Translations under genes and position numbers: made by a program
Part shown: in pieces, positions 27,616 through 37,007 of the stretch
How the letters are laid out: the number at the start of each line of letters is the position of its first letter
Numbering within the stretch: the stretch's first letter is position 1
The notes under the pieces: model-generated
Told to the model about the DNA's origin: nothing
Seen by the model: only the letters and a program-made list of their open reading frames with translations
Database searches by the model: none
From: Brumicola pallidula DSM 14239 = ACAM 615
GTDB taxonomy: Bacteria; Pseudomonadota; Gammaproteobacteria; Enterobacterales; Alteromonadaceae
Direction: 5' to 3'
DNA: 64,000 nt
Assembly (NCBI RefSeq): GCF_000428905.1
Contig: NZ_AUAV01000011.1
Span: forward strand, 152,264 to 216,263

Positions 27616-28024
27616 AATCCTTCCTGTCGTTTACAAGTAATTCACATTATTATAATAATGCGCGATTACTAATAATATACAACCGATTTTTACATTCGTT
27701 GTTATCAATTTTTTACGAATAGTTGTTTTGTTACAAACATGATTGCCGATGTAAAAAAAAGCTTAGTATAACAAAATCAATTCTTTGCAGTGGATTGGGC
27801 ATTTTCTATTTGTGAAGAGAGTATGTATGACCAGTATTTTTGTAACAATTTAAAACATTGTCTGTGTCTGACGGGTTTGGAAAAACAAACGCCTTTTAAA
27901 AAATGGCAATCGGTCTTGCTGAAGTAATCTGCTTACTGTCTTGTTTTGATGTCTTCAGCCACAGTATCCATATTCAACATTTTAGTCATATATCAAAATT
28001 AACATATCAGTTGTATCCTGCTGC
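27616..28024. other. Spacer upstream of the acyl-CoA ligase gene
   Basis: About 409 bp with no credible ORF between two minus-strand genes. An inverted element GTTTTGTTACAAAC occurs near 27726-27739 and could be an operator. I see no clear promoter or terminator. Confidence 0.4.
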
Positions 28025-29785
28025 CTACAAGCTGCAGGCGCAGTTACGTTGAGTTTTGTCCATTTTACCTACCCCTGGATTGAAGGTATTTGTTGGATCA
28101 AGCGTTTCATAAAAGGCTTTTAAATCGGGCTCTGCTGCGTATAAATGTCCGACATTATGTTCTGCTGGATATTTGGCGCCTCGGCTATTTAAAAGAGCTA
28201 ACATTTGTGCCTTTACTTTTTGCGCATCGACTCCTTTTTTCAGAATGTAATCTTGATGAAATACATAGCAAAAAAAGTGACCGTAATAAAGTTTCTTATC
28301 AATCTGATCCTCTAACTCCTCGGGTAATTTTTCAAGCCAGTCAATCTCGTTTCTCGGCAAAGCAATATCCAGCGCTAAAATATCGCCAACGGTCTTTTCA
28401 AACAAAGTATGATATCGCAGCGCTGCTCCTGCTGCGGCAAAACGATGCAAATACGCGCGTTTTGCTTCATTCTCATCACATACCATGAAGCTACCTGTTG
28501 TCGATTCACTGAAAAATTCTGACAAGAAACTGTGTGCTTCTGTGATCCCTTCATTACTCATTTTGAGAATAAGGTGATGTTCATAATCTTTACGATACTG
28601 AAGTAAACGCAGCGGAATATGCTCAGGGAAAAGACGGCTAAAAGCTTGCATAAATTTGTCTGTTAATGCTTTTGGCAACCAGCTCACTTTGTTTAGCGCA
28701 GCATCAATACGTCCTTTGATAGAAAATAAACGAGGTAATTGATCGGTTCCGAAATGCAGAACACTTAAAAAGGTATCTTTGCCATATTTTTGTGAAATAT
28801 CAAAAGTATCTCGATGCATGTATTCTCCTACTTCGGGCAGGTTGCTCAAGCGTGATAACATTAATTTTCTGAGTTGGGCTAATTCCTTGGTATTATTTGT
28901 GCCTATATAAAACGTTTGCTCACGTTCAGCAACTGGATAAGTATCTAAACGAACCGCAAACACGGCCAACTTTCCAGCGCAACCGCTTGACTCGTATAGT
29001 CTTCGCTTATCCGCATTAAAGCGACTAGGTGTGTCAGCGTCGACATCTCTGATGCGCTCGATATATTCCTTATCGGATGCCATTTTACGACTTTGAGCAA
29101 CCGGATCAGTTGCAAACTCTCCGAGTTGCAAATTTGTCAATATCGCTTCTGGAGAATCGCCGAGTTCAATTCCTAAGTGGTTAACTAGTATCAGTTCACC
29201 CTGTTCATCGACTTGCGCGTACAGTGAAAGTTCAGTAAAGGCGGGTCCACGTTTCACTAACGCCCCGCCTGAATTATTCGCTACACCTCCGACAATAGAG
29301 GCACCTAAACAAGACGATCCTATAATCGAATGAGGAGCGCGACCTATGCTACCTAGCTGTTTTTCTAGCTGATGCAGGGTGGCCCCCGGAAGACTAACAA
29401 CTTGTTCACCCGCATTGATCATAAAGAGCTTATCAATAGCTAAAGTGTTAATTACAATAACAGGGCGATCGTAGTCGCTGCCGCTCGGTGTCGACCCTTC
29501 AGTTAATCCGGTATTGGCCGCTTGCATGACAATAATAGTGTTTGCTTTAACGCACACTTGCAGACTTTGCCACAACTGCAATAGTGTTTCTGGAAATATA
29601 ACAGCCAAGGCGCTGCCGCCACCGGAGCGCCACCCTTTTCGGAAATGTGCGTTCTTTTTCGGATCGGCTTTAACATTTTTTGCACATAAAATGCCTACTA
29701 GCTCAGCCACAATAAGGTCGTTATTTAATGGCTTTGCGAGGCGATTATTGACGTTGGCTAAATAGGTGCACGTGTCGACGCTCAT
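28025..29785 (-). CDS. dld: Quinone-dependent D-lactate dehydrogenase
   Basis: A 586-aa FAD enzyme that oxidises D-lactate to pyruvate and passes electrons to quinone at the inner membrane (E. coli Dld is 571 aa). The PCMH-type FAD-binding domain includes IVMQAANTGLTEGSTPSG and HSIIGSSCLGASIVGGVANN. The C-terminal membrane-binding/capping domains follow, with HNVGHLYAAEPDLKAFYETL and DPTNTFNPGVGKM. No signal peptide or TM helix, as expected for a peripheral membrane protein. A GGAG ribosome site lies 10 nt before the ATG. Single gene. Confidence 0.94.
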   Translation of the reverse strand: MSVDTCTYLANVNNRLAKPLNNDLIVAELVGILCAKNVKADPKKNAHFRKGWRSGGGSALAVIFPETLLQLWQSLQVCVKANTIIVMQAANTGLTEGSTPSGSDYDRPVIVINTLAIDKLFMINAGEQVVSLPGATLHQLEKQLGSIGRAPHSIIGSSCLGASIVGGVANNSGGALVKRGPAFTELSLYAQVDEQGELILVNHLGIELGDSPEAILTNLQLGEFATDPVAQSRKMASDKEYIERIRDVDADTPSRFNADKRRLYESSGCAGKLAVFAVRLDTYPVAEREQTFYIGTNNTKELAQLRKLMLSRLSNLPEVGEYMHRDTFDISQKYGKDTFLSVLHFGTDQLPRLFSIKGRIDAALNKVSWLPKALTDKFMQAFSRLFPEHIPLRLLQYRKDYEHHLILKMSNEGITEAHSFLSEFFSESTTGSFMVCDENEAKRAYLHRFAAAGAALRYHTLFEKTVGDILALDIALPRNEIDWLEKLPEELEDQIDKKLYYGHFFCYVFHQDYILKKGVDAQKVKAQMLALLNSRGAKYPAEHNVGHLYAAEPDLKAFYETLDPTNTFNPGVGKMDKTQRNCACSL

Positions 29786-29885
29786 GATGGCTTTACTCCA
29801 TTTTGATTAGTGCATAGGTAACCGCGTACTGGCACAACTTAACACATAGATTACAGCTAACGAGCACTATAAGCATAATGCAGCA

Positions 29886-31283
29886 TTAAGATTTAATTGA
29901 TTTATTCACTTCAGTTATGTCGATTCGGCCCACTTTAACCGCATTCTTAATTATTTTAATAGACGGTGCTAATTGGAATAGATCGCCATTTAATCCGACA
30001 AGTTGCTTTTGAACACCTTGCTTTTGCGCTATCAACGCATTTGCTTGCAAATGTTGGGGTTCGCCATGCACAGGAATAGCAACCTTAGGCGAAACCCACT
30101 CATACATATCGCGTAAATCGTGCTCATTTGGGTGACCCGATGCATGTATCGTGTGCTTAGATTGTGCTGATTGTATGACCGTAAGCCCCTTCGTTTTTAA
30201 GCTTTCGACCATTTTATCAATTGCCTTTTCATTGCCGGGGATAGTAATTGAGCTAAAAATCACCGTGTCACCTGATTCTACTTCGCAATCTGGATGACTA
30301 TCACCTGCTAGTCTGCCCAATGCTGCTCTGGTTTCTCCTTGACTACCCGTGGCAACAATGAGTACTTCGTGCTTTGGTAAATAACCAATATCTCGGCGAT
30401 GCGAAATTTTTAATTCATCCGGCCAATAACCCGTGCTGCGGGCAATGCTGTACATATTTTCGAGTGAGCGCCCCAATAATGTCATGTATCGCCCAGTTTT
30501 TGCAGCAACTCTTGCCAAACTAATCAGGCGAGCGACATTGCTACCAAAACAAGTAACAATAGCTCGACCTTGACACTGTTGAACCGTTCGCAATAGTCCC
30601 AGTTCACAATCACCTTCTGACAAGGAATAGCCTGGACGCAAGGCATTAGTCGAGTCACAGACCATTGCCGTTGGCTTCAACTTAGCAAGTTGTTTAAAGG
30701 GTGCTGCATTAAAAGGCTGGTCGGTTATTGGATTAAAATCTATTTTCCAATCAGCGGTATGGAAAATAGAGCCAACCGCAGTTTGAATAAATAACGCCTG
30801 CGCATCTGGTAATGAGTGAGTTATTGACAGCCACGTTATAGTAAATGGTCCTATATCAATTTTACTGCCGGGCTCAACAACAATAATTTTAACCAGTTCG
30901 GCAATGTCGGTCATATATAGTTTTCGGCGCAGTACCTCGGCAGTAAACTTTGTTGTGTAAATAGGACATTTGAATTTGTTCCATAACGCAGGCAACGCGC
31001 CCACATGATCCTCGTGCGCATGAGTGATAATAATGCCACACAAACTCTCTTGCCTATTTTCAATAAATACAGGATCAGGTGCTATCATATCAAACAATTT
31101 AGCAGATGGGTTTTGGTCATCTATCCTATCAAGGGGGGATCTGAAGGTAACGCCACAATCAACCATCAGCCAATTATTATTATGCCCGTATAAATTCATA
31201 TTCATGCCTATTTCTCCTGTCCCACCTAAAGGTAAGAAAAATAAGTCTTTGTCGGACGGCTTGATGGTTCGAAAGTAGTTAAT
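29886..31283 (-). CDS. Ribonuclease J-like MBL/beta-CASP protein, apparent ATT start
   Basis: A metallo-beta-lactamase/beta-CASP RNase. The zinc motif is ITHAHEDHVGALPALW (H-x-H-x-D-H), and SGHPNEHDLRDMY...AIPVHGEPQHLQANA is the beta-CASP signature. The first ATG (31205) falls inside the conserved RNase J N-terminus. In-frame codons upstream encode FFLPLGGTGEIG directly before MNMNLYGHNN, so the true start must be earlier. The only plausible codon before the in-frame stop is ATT at 31283, with GAGGT four bases upstream, giving 465 aa. It lacks the extra C-terminal domain of 550-aa RNase J. It is expected to act in RNA 5' processing or decay. Confidence 0.85.
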   Translation of the reverse strand: MNYFRTIKPSDKDLFFLPLGGTGEIGMNMNLYGHNNNWLMVDCGVTFRSPLDRIDDQNPSAKLFDMIAPDPVFIENRQESLCGIIITHAHEDHVGALPALWNKFKCPIYTTKFTAEVLRRKLYMTDIAELVKIIVVEPGSKIDIGPFTITWLSITHSLPDAQALFIQTAVGSIFHTADWKIDFNPITDQPFNAAPFKQLAKLKPTAMVCDSTNALRPGYSLSEGDCELGLLRTVQQCQGRAIVTCFGSNVARLISLARVAAKTGRYMTLLGRSLENMYSIARSTGYWPDELKISHRRDIGYLPKHEVLIVATGSQGETRAALGRLAGDSHPDCEVESGDTVIFSSITIPGNEKAIDKMVESLKTKGLTVIQSAQSKHTIHASGHPNEHDLRDMYEWVSPKVAIPVHGEPQHLQANALIAQKQGVQKQLVGLNGDLFQLAPSIKIIKNAVKVGRIDITEVNKSIKS

Positions 31284-31445
31284 GGTGACCTCGCGTAAAA
31301 TTTATGAAAAGTTTTATTACAAAAGTTTAACTTAAAAACAGTAATTTGGGCTAAACCGATCAAAAAAATTCGAAGTATATATAATTGTAATGAGCAAAAT
31401 TGCTTTCAAAAAACGCAATATCTAAAAATGAATTAAGGAACTATC

Positions 31446-32843
31446 ATGAAAATTACATCACAAAATAAATTACTGCTGCCTGTCTTTTGTTCAGCATTTT
31501 TATTGTCAGGTTGTTGGTTAGACAGCGATGACGATAAGGCCGTCGAACCTGTCGAACTAGCGACTAGCGCCAACGTGCGCGTTGTACACGCTTCTCCTGA
31601 TGCCCCAACCGTCGATATTATTATAGGTGGCACACCGATAAGTCAAAAATTAGATCTTGATTATCAAGATGCCACAGCTTGGTACGCAATTGCACCTAAC
31701 ACTTACGAAATTTCTGTAGAAGCTAACTTACCGGGCGATGATGCAAACGTGTTGACATTTTCACCTGCCTTAGTCGGTAGCCAAACGTACACTATTTTAG
31801 CAATCGGTTCAGTTGGTCAAGGCACACTAGAGGCTTTAGTGGTTGAAAATACACTCACCCCGGTGACTGCTGGAAACGTGCGAGCGCAAATTGTACATGC
31901 GGCTCCAAATGCGCCCGAAGTGGATGTATATGTAACAGCGCCGGACACATTGCTATCAGCGGAACAACCGCTTGCTACTCTAGCTTATAAAGGATTTACC
32001 GGTCAGGTTGAAGTACCTGCGGGCGATTACCAAATTAGAATTACGCCAGCAGGTTCAACAACCGTTGTATTTGATTCTGGCACGCTTGCACTTGCAGCCG
32101 GCTCTGACTTATTAATTTCCGCCACACAAAATGTAGTAACGGGGTCGTCACCAGTGTCCCTCGTGGTCGCTACGGGTGCTGGTTCTGCAACCATATTAGA
32201 CAAAGACACACCAGCTGAAATTCGCGCTGTGCACGCTGTTGCAGATGCACCTGCGGTAGACATCATTGCGAACAACGCATTAACTTTGTTTGATGGAGCC
32301 CCCTTTAAAGGCGCCACGAGCTACATTGAAGTTGCTGCTGGTGACTACCTTATCGACGTTGCCGCTGATGCTGACAACAGCATCGTTGTGATTGATGACG
32401 CTGCTATTACATTAACAGCGGGCATGCGTTACACAGCAATAGCGAACAATACACTTGCACTAATTGATTTAGACTTAATCATTGATACGCCAAGAAAAAT
32501 CGCAACTGCGGCTCAAGTACGCATTTTTCACGCTTCACAAGCCACACCTAATGTTGATATATACGTCACGGCGGACGGCGAAATTACGGACGTTTCACCA
32601 GCATTTTCCGACGTACCCTATGCAACTGGTGCGCTCGCTGAGACTGGCTACGTGCAGTTACCTGCAGGAGATTATGTGGTTACTGTAACCCCCACAGGCA
32701 CAAAAACTGAAGCTATTGAAACAGGCGTTCTATCGCTAGCCGCTGGTGAGATATACACGGCATTCGCAGTTGATGGTGATATGGAAGGTGCTGCACCGCA
32801 ACTCATTCTATTAGATGGTTTCGTTGTACCACAGGCCAATTAA
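31446..32843 (+). CDS. DUF4397 repeat lipoprotein
   Basis: A 465-aa exported protein. The signal ends in a lipobox (LLSGC, Cys 23), so it is probably lipid-anchored. The mature chain has four DUF4397-type units starting near residues 42, 143, 257 and 356, each with a V-R-x-x-H-A-x-x-x-A-P-x-V-D core and a P/A-A-G-D-Y turn. DUF4397 units are beta-sandwich-like and occur in surface or adhesion-type proteins; no activity is known. The ATG has AAGGA 7 nt upstream, and TATAAT at 31380-31385 is a possible -10. A strong terminator follows. Acidic and Ala/Thr-rich composition fits an extracytoplasmic protein. Confidence 0.88.
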   Translation: MKITSQNKLLLPVFCSAFLLSGCWLDSDDDKAVEPVELATSANVRVVHASPDAPTVDIIIGGTPISQKLDLDYQDATAWYAIAPNTYEISVEANLPGDDANVLTFSPALVGSQTYTILAIGSVGQGTLEALVVENTLTPVTAGNVRAQIVHAAPNAPEVDVYVTAPDTLLSAEQPLATLAYKGFTGQVEVPAGDYQIRITPAGSTTVVFDSGTLALAAGSDLLISATQNVVTGSSPVSLVVATGAGSATILDKDTPAEIRAVHAVADAPAVDIIANNALTLFDGAPFKGATSYIEVAAGDYLIDVAADADNSIVVIDDAAITLTAGMRYTAIANNTLALIDLDLIIDTPRKIATAAQVRIFHASQATPNVDIYVTADGEITDVSPAFSDVPYATGALAETGYVQLPAGDYVVTVTPTGTKTEAIETGVLSLAAGEIYTAFAVDGDMEGAAPQLILLDGFVVPQAN

Positions 32844-32890
32844 GAGGTTCCTACCTATTTATTCAACGCAAGTTGATTAAGAGGTTTTGA

Positions 32891-32920
32891 AGCTGGGCGT
32901 ACGTTGCCCAGCTTTTTTTT
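32891..32920 (+). terminator. Rho-independent terminator of the DUF4397 gene
   Basis: AGCTGGGC pairs with GCCCAGCT (8 bp, loop GTACGTT), followed by an uninterrupted T run (32913-32920). It isolates the lipoprotein gene from the two-component operon downstream. Confidence 0.92.
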
Positions 32921-32958
32921 GCGTGAAAAGTCATTGCATATAACATCCGCTATAAAAG

Positions 32959-32989
32959 CTTAAGCATGACTTAAGTATTCAGTTATAAT
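32959..32989 (+). promoter_or_regulatory. PmrA-type box and -10 of the two-component operon
   Basis: CTTAAG-CATGA-CTTAAG (32959-32975) matches the PmrA/BasR-type box (two YTTAAK hexamers spaced by 5 bp) exactly. It is followed 8 bp later by TATAAT (32984-32989). The box overlaps the expected -35 position, the usual layout for activation by an OmpR-family regulator. The regulator gene starts 31 bp downstream, so autoregulation is likely. Confidence 0.75.
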
Positions 32990-33020
32990 ATCAGAAACAT
33001 CCCACTTATAAATTTAGCGT

Positions 33021-33686
33021 ATGAGACTACTATTAGTTGAAGATGATACTCGACTTGCCGAAGAGTTAAGCAAATCGTTGCGACACAAAGGGTATGCTAT
33101 TACTCACGTGCCCACAGCCCAAAGTGCCTTAGGTTCGTTGGCTAGTAACGAATTTTCCATGATGATCCTCGATTTAGGCCTACCCGACATGGACGGTATT
33201 GCGCTTCTAAAAAAAGCAAAGAAAAAATACACTGACTTGTCTGTCATTATACTTACCGCAAGGGATACAACTACCGATAAAATAGACGGTTTAGATGCTG
33301 GTGCTGATGATTATCTTGCTAAACCCTTCGACATAGAAGAACTGCTAGCCCGACTCAGAGCGATGGAACGTCGTTTAGGCACAGCAACGTCTTCACTAAT
33401 CGATATAAATGAAGTGAGTTTAGATGTCGCGTCGCATGAGCTTGGGGTCTTTGGGGGAAAAGTTGAACTGCCGCGCAGAGAGTTCATGTTACTCAAAGCC
33501 TTAATGGAGAATCATGGCAGGATACAGAGCAAAGAACACCTTGAGAAAACATTGTATGAATGGGGTGAAGAAGTCAGTAGTAATGCAATTGAGGTGCATA
33601 TTCATAATTTACGCAAACGACTACCTGAAAAATTCATTAAAACAATTAGAGGTGTTGGTTACAGTGTGCCTAAGCAAGCAAAGTAA
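33021..33686 (+). CDS. OmpR-family response regulator (PmrA/QseB-like)
   Basis: A 221-aa two-component regulator. The receiver domain has the acidic pair at EDD (residues 7-9), the phosphoacceptor Asp near 51 in MMILDLGLPDMDG, T in ILTARD and K in LAKPF. A winged-helix C-terminal DNA-binding domain follows (ELPRREFMLLKALMENHGRI...VEVHIHNLRKRL-type pattern, ending IRGVGYSV). The PmrA-type box in front of its own gene agrees with this subfamily. First gene of a coupled operon; the kinase gene starts two bases after its stop. Signal unknown, but the neighbours suggest a metal. Confidence 0.93.
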   Translation: MRLLLVEDDTRLAEELSKSLRHKGYAITHVPTAQSALGSLASNEFSMMILDLGLPDMDGIALLKKAKKKYTDLSVIILTARDTTTDKIDGLDAGADDYLAKPFDIEELLARLRAMERRLGTATSSLIDINEVSLDVASHELGVFGGKVELPRREFMLLKALMENHGRIQSKEHLEKTLYEWGEEVSSNAIEVHIHNLRKRLPEKFIKTIRGVGYSVPKQAK

Positions 33687-33688
33687 CT

Positions 33689-35080
33689 ATGTATAGTATT
33701 AGTAAACAGCTTACTTTACTGCTGATTTGCTCACTCACGCTGATTGTCTTCAGTGCGGCGATCCAAGGTTATCGATCCAGTACAGAGATTTCAAGCAGGA
33801 CTTACGACGATGAATTAAAAGTAGTCGCTCAAGGTCTGGTGCCTATTGCTATTAATTGGAACATCATTAATCCTAGTAATACGGCAGGTGAACCTGAACA
33901 ACTTCTGATATCAAAAGAGGCTATGCCCGCATTAACGGCGAGAACATTAAATCAAAGTGTCGAATTCGCCTACCAAATTGTAGTCAATAAAAAAGCCGTC
34001 ATTCGCACTGAAAATGCACCAACGGATCCCATCGGCGAATTACAACACGGTTTTTCAGATGTTAGTTTTTCAGGTAAACGTTGGCGTTTATTTACAGTAG
34101 AGTTCACTGAAAATGAATGGATATTAGTGGCTCAGCAACGAAAACTAAGAGGCTTGATTGTTGAAGAAATGATTTTAGCCGCCGTAAAGCCGATTATTTG
34201 GGTTATGCCTTTTTTAGGCGTGCTCATATTTTTGATCACCACAAGAAGCTTGGCGCCGCTCAAACAGTTGTCGAGGGATTTACAAACACGCCAGTCAAAC
34301 AACTTATCTAAATTGAATATAAATAACCGCAGCACCGAGCTTGAACCGGTCATTCAAACACTGAATTTACTATTTGCTCGTTTGGCCTCGTCTTTTGAGC
34401 GTGAACGCGAATTTGTATCGCACGCCGCACACGAATTGCGCACTCCATTGAGTGTCATGAAAATTAATCTTCACAACCTGCAGAATAACCCCAGTGACTT
34501 AAACACTGACCTGCCGAAATTGCAGGAAGATGTAGAGAGAATGATCCAGGCGGTTAATCAACTACTGATGCTAAGTAAAACAAACCCTGAATTGTTGCTA
34601 CAAGACAGAGAAAAAGTCGATTTATTAGAGACATGTCAAAGTGTTATTGGTGACCTATACCCGCACATTGAGCAAAAGCAACAAACTATTGAATTAATTG
34701 GCGACCATCAATTTGTATTTTCCAAACCTTTTCTAATGCAAACTCTGATTTCAAATTTAATAACAAACGCCATCAAGTATTCCCCCGACCATGGATTGAT
34801 ACGTGTAGATGTTAGTCAAGTTGCAACCAATACCTTTGTTACCATTGAAGATTCCGGTCCGGGTATTCCTGTGGCTATGCGAGAAAATGTATTGAAGCGT
34901 TTTTATCGTAGTGATGACGCCGTAAACAAAGGTATTTTAGGTAGTGGTTTAGGCTTAACAATTGTGGCTCAAATATTAGCAACACACGGGGCTAATCTGA
35001 CATTTTCAGATTCAGAACTAGGCGGTTTGTCAGTACAGGTCAAGTTTACAGCTGATGACGGTCTGCCCAACTTACTATGA
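33689..35080 (+). CDS. Sensor histidine kinase (QseC/PmrB-like)
   Basis: A 463-aa inner-membrane kinase. TM1 is at about residues 8-26 and TM2 at about 167-187, enclosing a periplasmic sensor of about 140 residues. A HAMP-like linker leads to the H-box FVSHAAHELRTPLSVMK. The ATPase domain follows (N-box LISNLITNAIKYS, G1 IEDSGPGIP, G2 GSGLGLTIV). It pairs with the regulator upstream and overlaps the cupredoxin gene by four bases (ATGA). I see no E-x-x-E iron-sensing motif of the PmrB type in the periplasmic part. Confidence 0.93.
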   Translation: MYSISKQLTLLLICSLTLIVFSAAIQGYRSSTEISSRTYDDELKVVAQGLVPIAINWNIINPSNTAGEPEQLLISKEAMPALTARTLNQSVEFAYQIVVNKKAVIRTENAPTDPIGELQHGFSDVSFSGKRWRLFTVEFTENEWILVAQQRKLRGLIVEEMILAAVKPIIWVMPFLGVLIFLITTRSLAPLKQLSRDLQTRQSNNLSKLNINNRSTELEPVIQTLNLLFARLASSFEREREFVSHAAHELRTPLSVMKINLHNLQNNPSDLNTDLPKLQEDVERMIQAVNQLLMLSKTNPELLLQDREKVDLLETCQSVIGDLYPHIEQKQQTIELIGDHQFVFSKPFLMQTLISNLITNAIKYSPDHGLIRVDVSQVATNTFVTIEDSGPGIPVAMRENVLKRFYRSDDAVNKGILGSGLGLTIVAQILATHGANLTFSDSELGGLSVQVKFTADDGLPNLL

Positions 35081-35463
35081 CTAATAAACGTAGTTATCAA
35101 ATCTCAGTCGCCCTATTTTGTGCTTACTTCAGCATAAATACTGCTATTGCTGCCACAGTTGTTACCATTGATCTTAAAAATCATATTTTTGAACCTAGCG
35201 TAATTACTATCTTACGAAACACAAAAATCAAGCTGATTATTATTAATCACGATGATTCACCAGAAGAGTTTGATAGCTTTGACCTTAACCGTGAAAAAGT
35301 GATTTTTGCAAATTCGAAAGCAACATTATTTGTCGGCCCACTACCAACAGGCAGCTATGACTTTTTTGGAGAATATCACCCCGAGACTGCAATAGGAAAA
35401 GTGATCGTCACAAATTGCGAAACGAGATTGGTTGATGGCTCTGAGGAAGTACAAAAATGCTGA
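35077..35463 (+). CDS. Exported cupredoxin-domain protein (EfeO/P19-context type)
   Basis: A 128-aa protein with a signal peptide (ISVALFCAYFSINTAIA, cleaved near AIA-A). The Cupredoxin_1 fold is recognisable: NHIFEPSVITILRNTKIKLIIINHD, then SPEEFDSFDLNREKVIF and LPTGSYDFFGEYH. This E-F-x-S-x-x-L-x-x-E-K-V pattern is that of cupredoxins accompanying EfeO/FTR1 iron uptake rather than blue electron carriers; the Cys-His-Met copper set is absent. A C-terminal Cys pair may form a disulfide. It overlaps both neighbours and is followed by an FTR1-like gene, so a periplasmic metal-handling role is likely. Confidence 0.82.
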   Translation: MTNKRSYQISVALFCAYFSINTAIAATVVTIDLKNHIFEPSVITILRNTKIKLIIINHDDSPEEFDSFDLNREKVIFANSKATLFVGPLPTGSYDFFGEYHPETAIGKVIVTNCETRLVDGSEEVQKC

Positions 35464-36296
35464 TCAATAGCCTACTTCTCTTTATTGAGGAAACATTGCC
35501 GATTTTCATTTTGTACGCCTATATTTGTGCTTGGCATTCCTTTTTTGACAGTAGTAAAAAGTCCTTACCATTAACTGCAAAAAGACATAAACCATTGTCG
35601 ACCTGGATTTTTACACTTAGACAAGATCATCACTTCTTTTATCTTTTCGCCATCATTCTAGGGCTACTATCTAGTGCTATTCTCACCTATTTTCGTCCTT
35701 GGTTAGGCATGACACTTGAGGGTATTGGCTATGAAATTTTACTTATTGTTATTTCACTTAGCCTGACAACTGGGGTCATATTGGGTCAAACCACAAATAA
35801 CGATATTACACGCAAACTATTGTTCAGTTTAAGTTTGTTCCTCCTTGTCATTCCTCATGCCAGTGACTTTATCGTGTTTTTTACTTCAGTCGGTCAAACT
35901 CAGTTGCGTCCCAGCGTTTACGTTGGCGTGAGCATCGGTTTGGGTATTTGTGTCAGTATTAGCTATCTTCTGTTCTTCGTATTTTTGAATATAGATAAGA
36001 GTCTGCCGCTAAAAATAGCCATTGCGCTATTTTTAGCTGGGCAATTAAGTAATATCGTCACTATTTTGCAGCAAATCGATGTTTTATCCTCCTCACTCCC
36101 TCTTTGGAATAGCAATAACTTTATTGCTGATAGAAACGAATATGGCCAATTTTTTCACGTACTTGTTGGCTATGATGCAACGCCCACACTTATCTATTTA
36201 GTCGTTTTTGGTGCCGCTACAATTATTATATTTACGCTTTTAATGAGAACTAAAGTGACCGAAAACAAAAATACCGTTCATGGAGTTATTGGATGA
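35457..36296 (+). CDS. FTR1-like multi-pass membrane protein without clear REXXE motifs
   Basis: A 279-aa integral membrane protein with about seven TM helices. The first helix (MLINSLLLFIEETLPIFILY) resembles the start of FTR1/EfeU iron permeases, but the ferroxidase-linked R-E-G-L-E motif reads I-E-E-T-L-P. The second expected motif around VIPHASDFIVFF also lacks R-E-x-x-E. It follows a cupredoxin gene (7-base overlap), the usual partner of FTR1. It may be a derived iron/metal transporter, a non-transporting membrane partner, or a different family of similar topology. The ATG of the next gene overlaps its stop. Confidence 0.6.
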   Translation: MLINSLLLFIEETLPIFILYAYICAWHSFFDSSKKSLPLTAKRHKPLSTWIFTLRQDHHFFYLFAIILGLLSSAILTYFRPWLGMTLEGIGYEILLIVISLSLTTGVILGQTTNNDITRKLLFSLSLFLLVIPHASDFIVFFTSVGQTQLRPSVYVGVSIGLGICVSISYLLFFVFLNIDKSLPLKIAIALFLAGQLSNIVTILQQIDVLSSSLPLWNSNNFIADRNEYGQFFHVLVGYDATPTLIYLVVFGAATIIIFTLLMRTKVTENKNTVHGVIG

Positions 36297-37003
36297 AACA
36301 TATAGCGCCTATTTTTATGTGTTTATATATTATTATGCTCAATGGTTTCGCCATCAAAAGCTATGCATCTGAATCCGTCGATAAGGTTTATCACCCCTAT
36401 GTGCTGCCTTTTGAGCGTGAGTTCGAATGGCGTTTCAGTTCAAGGAAAAATGACGATGGTAACGAACTATTGCAACGCATTGCATATGGACAAGCTATTT
36501 CTGAGTACGTCACTATTGAGGGTTATCTTGTGGGAGAACGTGACGCAGACGATAATTTCGGATTGCACTCATATGAAATTGAAACTCGCTGGATGTTGAC
36601 TGATCAAGGACAATATTGGGCTGATTGGGGTGCACTATTTGAACTTGAAAAAGGGCATGAGAAAGACAGTTGGGAATTTACCACTGGCTTGCTTGCTGAA
36701 AAAGAGTTTGGCCGCAACAGTTTGACCATTAACTTACTGGTAACTCAAAATTGGGGCGATGATACAGATGAGAAACTGCAAGGTGAATTTAGGTTAAAAT
36801 ATCGATATCGATGGATACCTGAAATTCAACCGGCTATTGAAATATACTCTAACCGCGACTTTTTTGGCATTGGCCCCGCTTTTATGGGAATTAAACGGTT
36901 TGAGGGGCAGCGCCAACTCAAATGGGAATTAGGCTTTATAGCGGGGTTGAATGGTAACTCAACCGATCATACACTGAGATTTGCTTTAGAGATGGAGTTT
37001 TAA
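36293..37003 (+). CDS. Putative outer-membrane beta-barrel protein
   Basis: A 236-aa exported protein I do not recognise by name. The N-terminal hydrophobic stretch (APIFMCLYIIMLNGFAI) followed by a polar region gives a signal peptide ending near SYAS. The rest is rich in aromatic, alternating strands (FEWRFSSR, YGQAISEYVTIEGYLVGE, LTINLLVTQNW, FRLKYRYRW) and ends in LRFALEMEF, the Phe-terminated outer-membrane pattern. The size fits an 8- to 12-strand barrel. Coupled to the FTR1-like gene by ATGA, so it is probably the outer-membrane part of the same system. Confidence 0.65.
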   Translation: MKHIAPIFMCLYIIMLNGFAIKSYASESVDKVYHPYVLPFEREFEWRFSSRKNDDGNELLQRIAYGQAISEYVTIEGYLVGERDADDNFGLHSYEIETRWMLTDQGQYWADWGALFELEKGHEKDSWEFTTGLLAEKEFGRNSLTINLLVTQNWGDDTDEKLQGEFRLKYRYRWIPEIQPAIEIYSNRDFFGIGPAFMGIKRFEGQRQLKWELGFIAGLNGNSTDHTLRFALEMEF

Positions 37004-37007
37004 CTCA

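Noticed and set aside
28090..28488. 132-codon plus-strand ORF inside dld
   Set aside because: It is antisense to a well-conserved gene and has unrelated, Cys/His/Leu-rich composition typical of a shadow frame.
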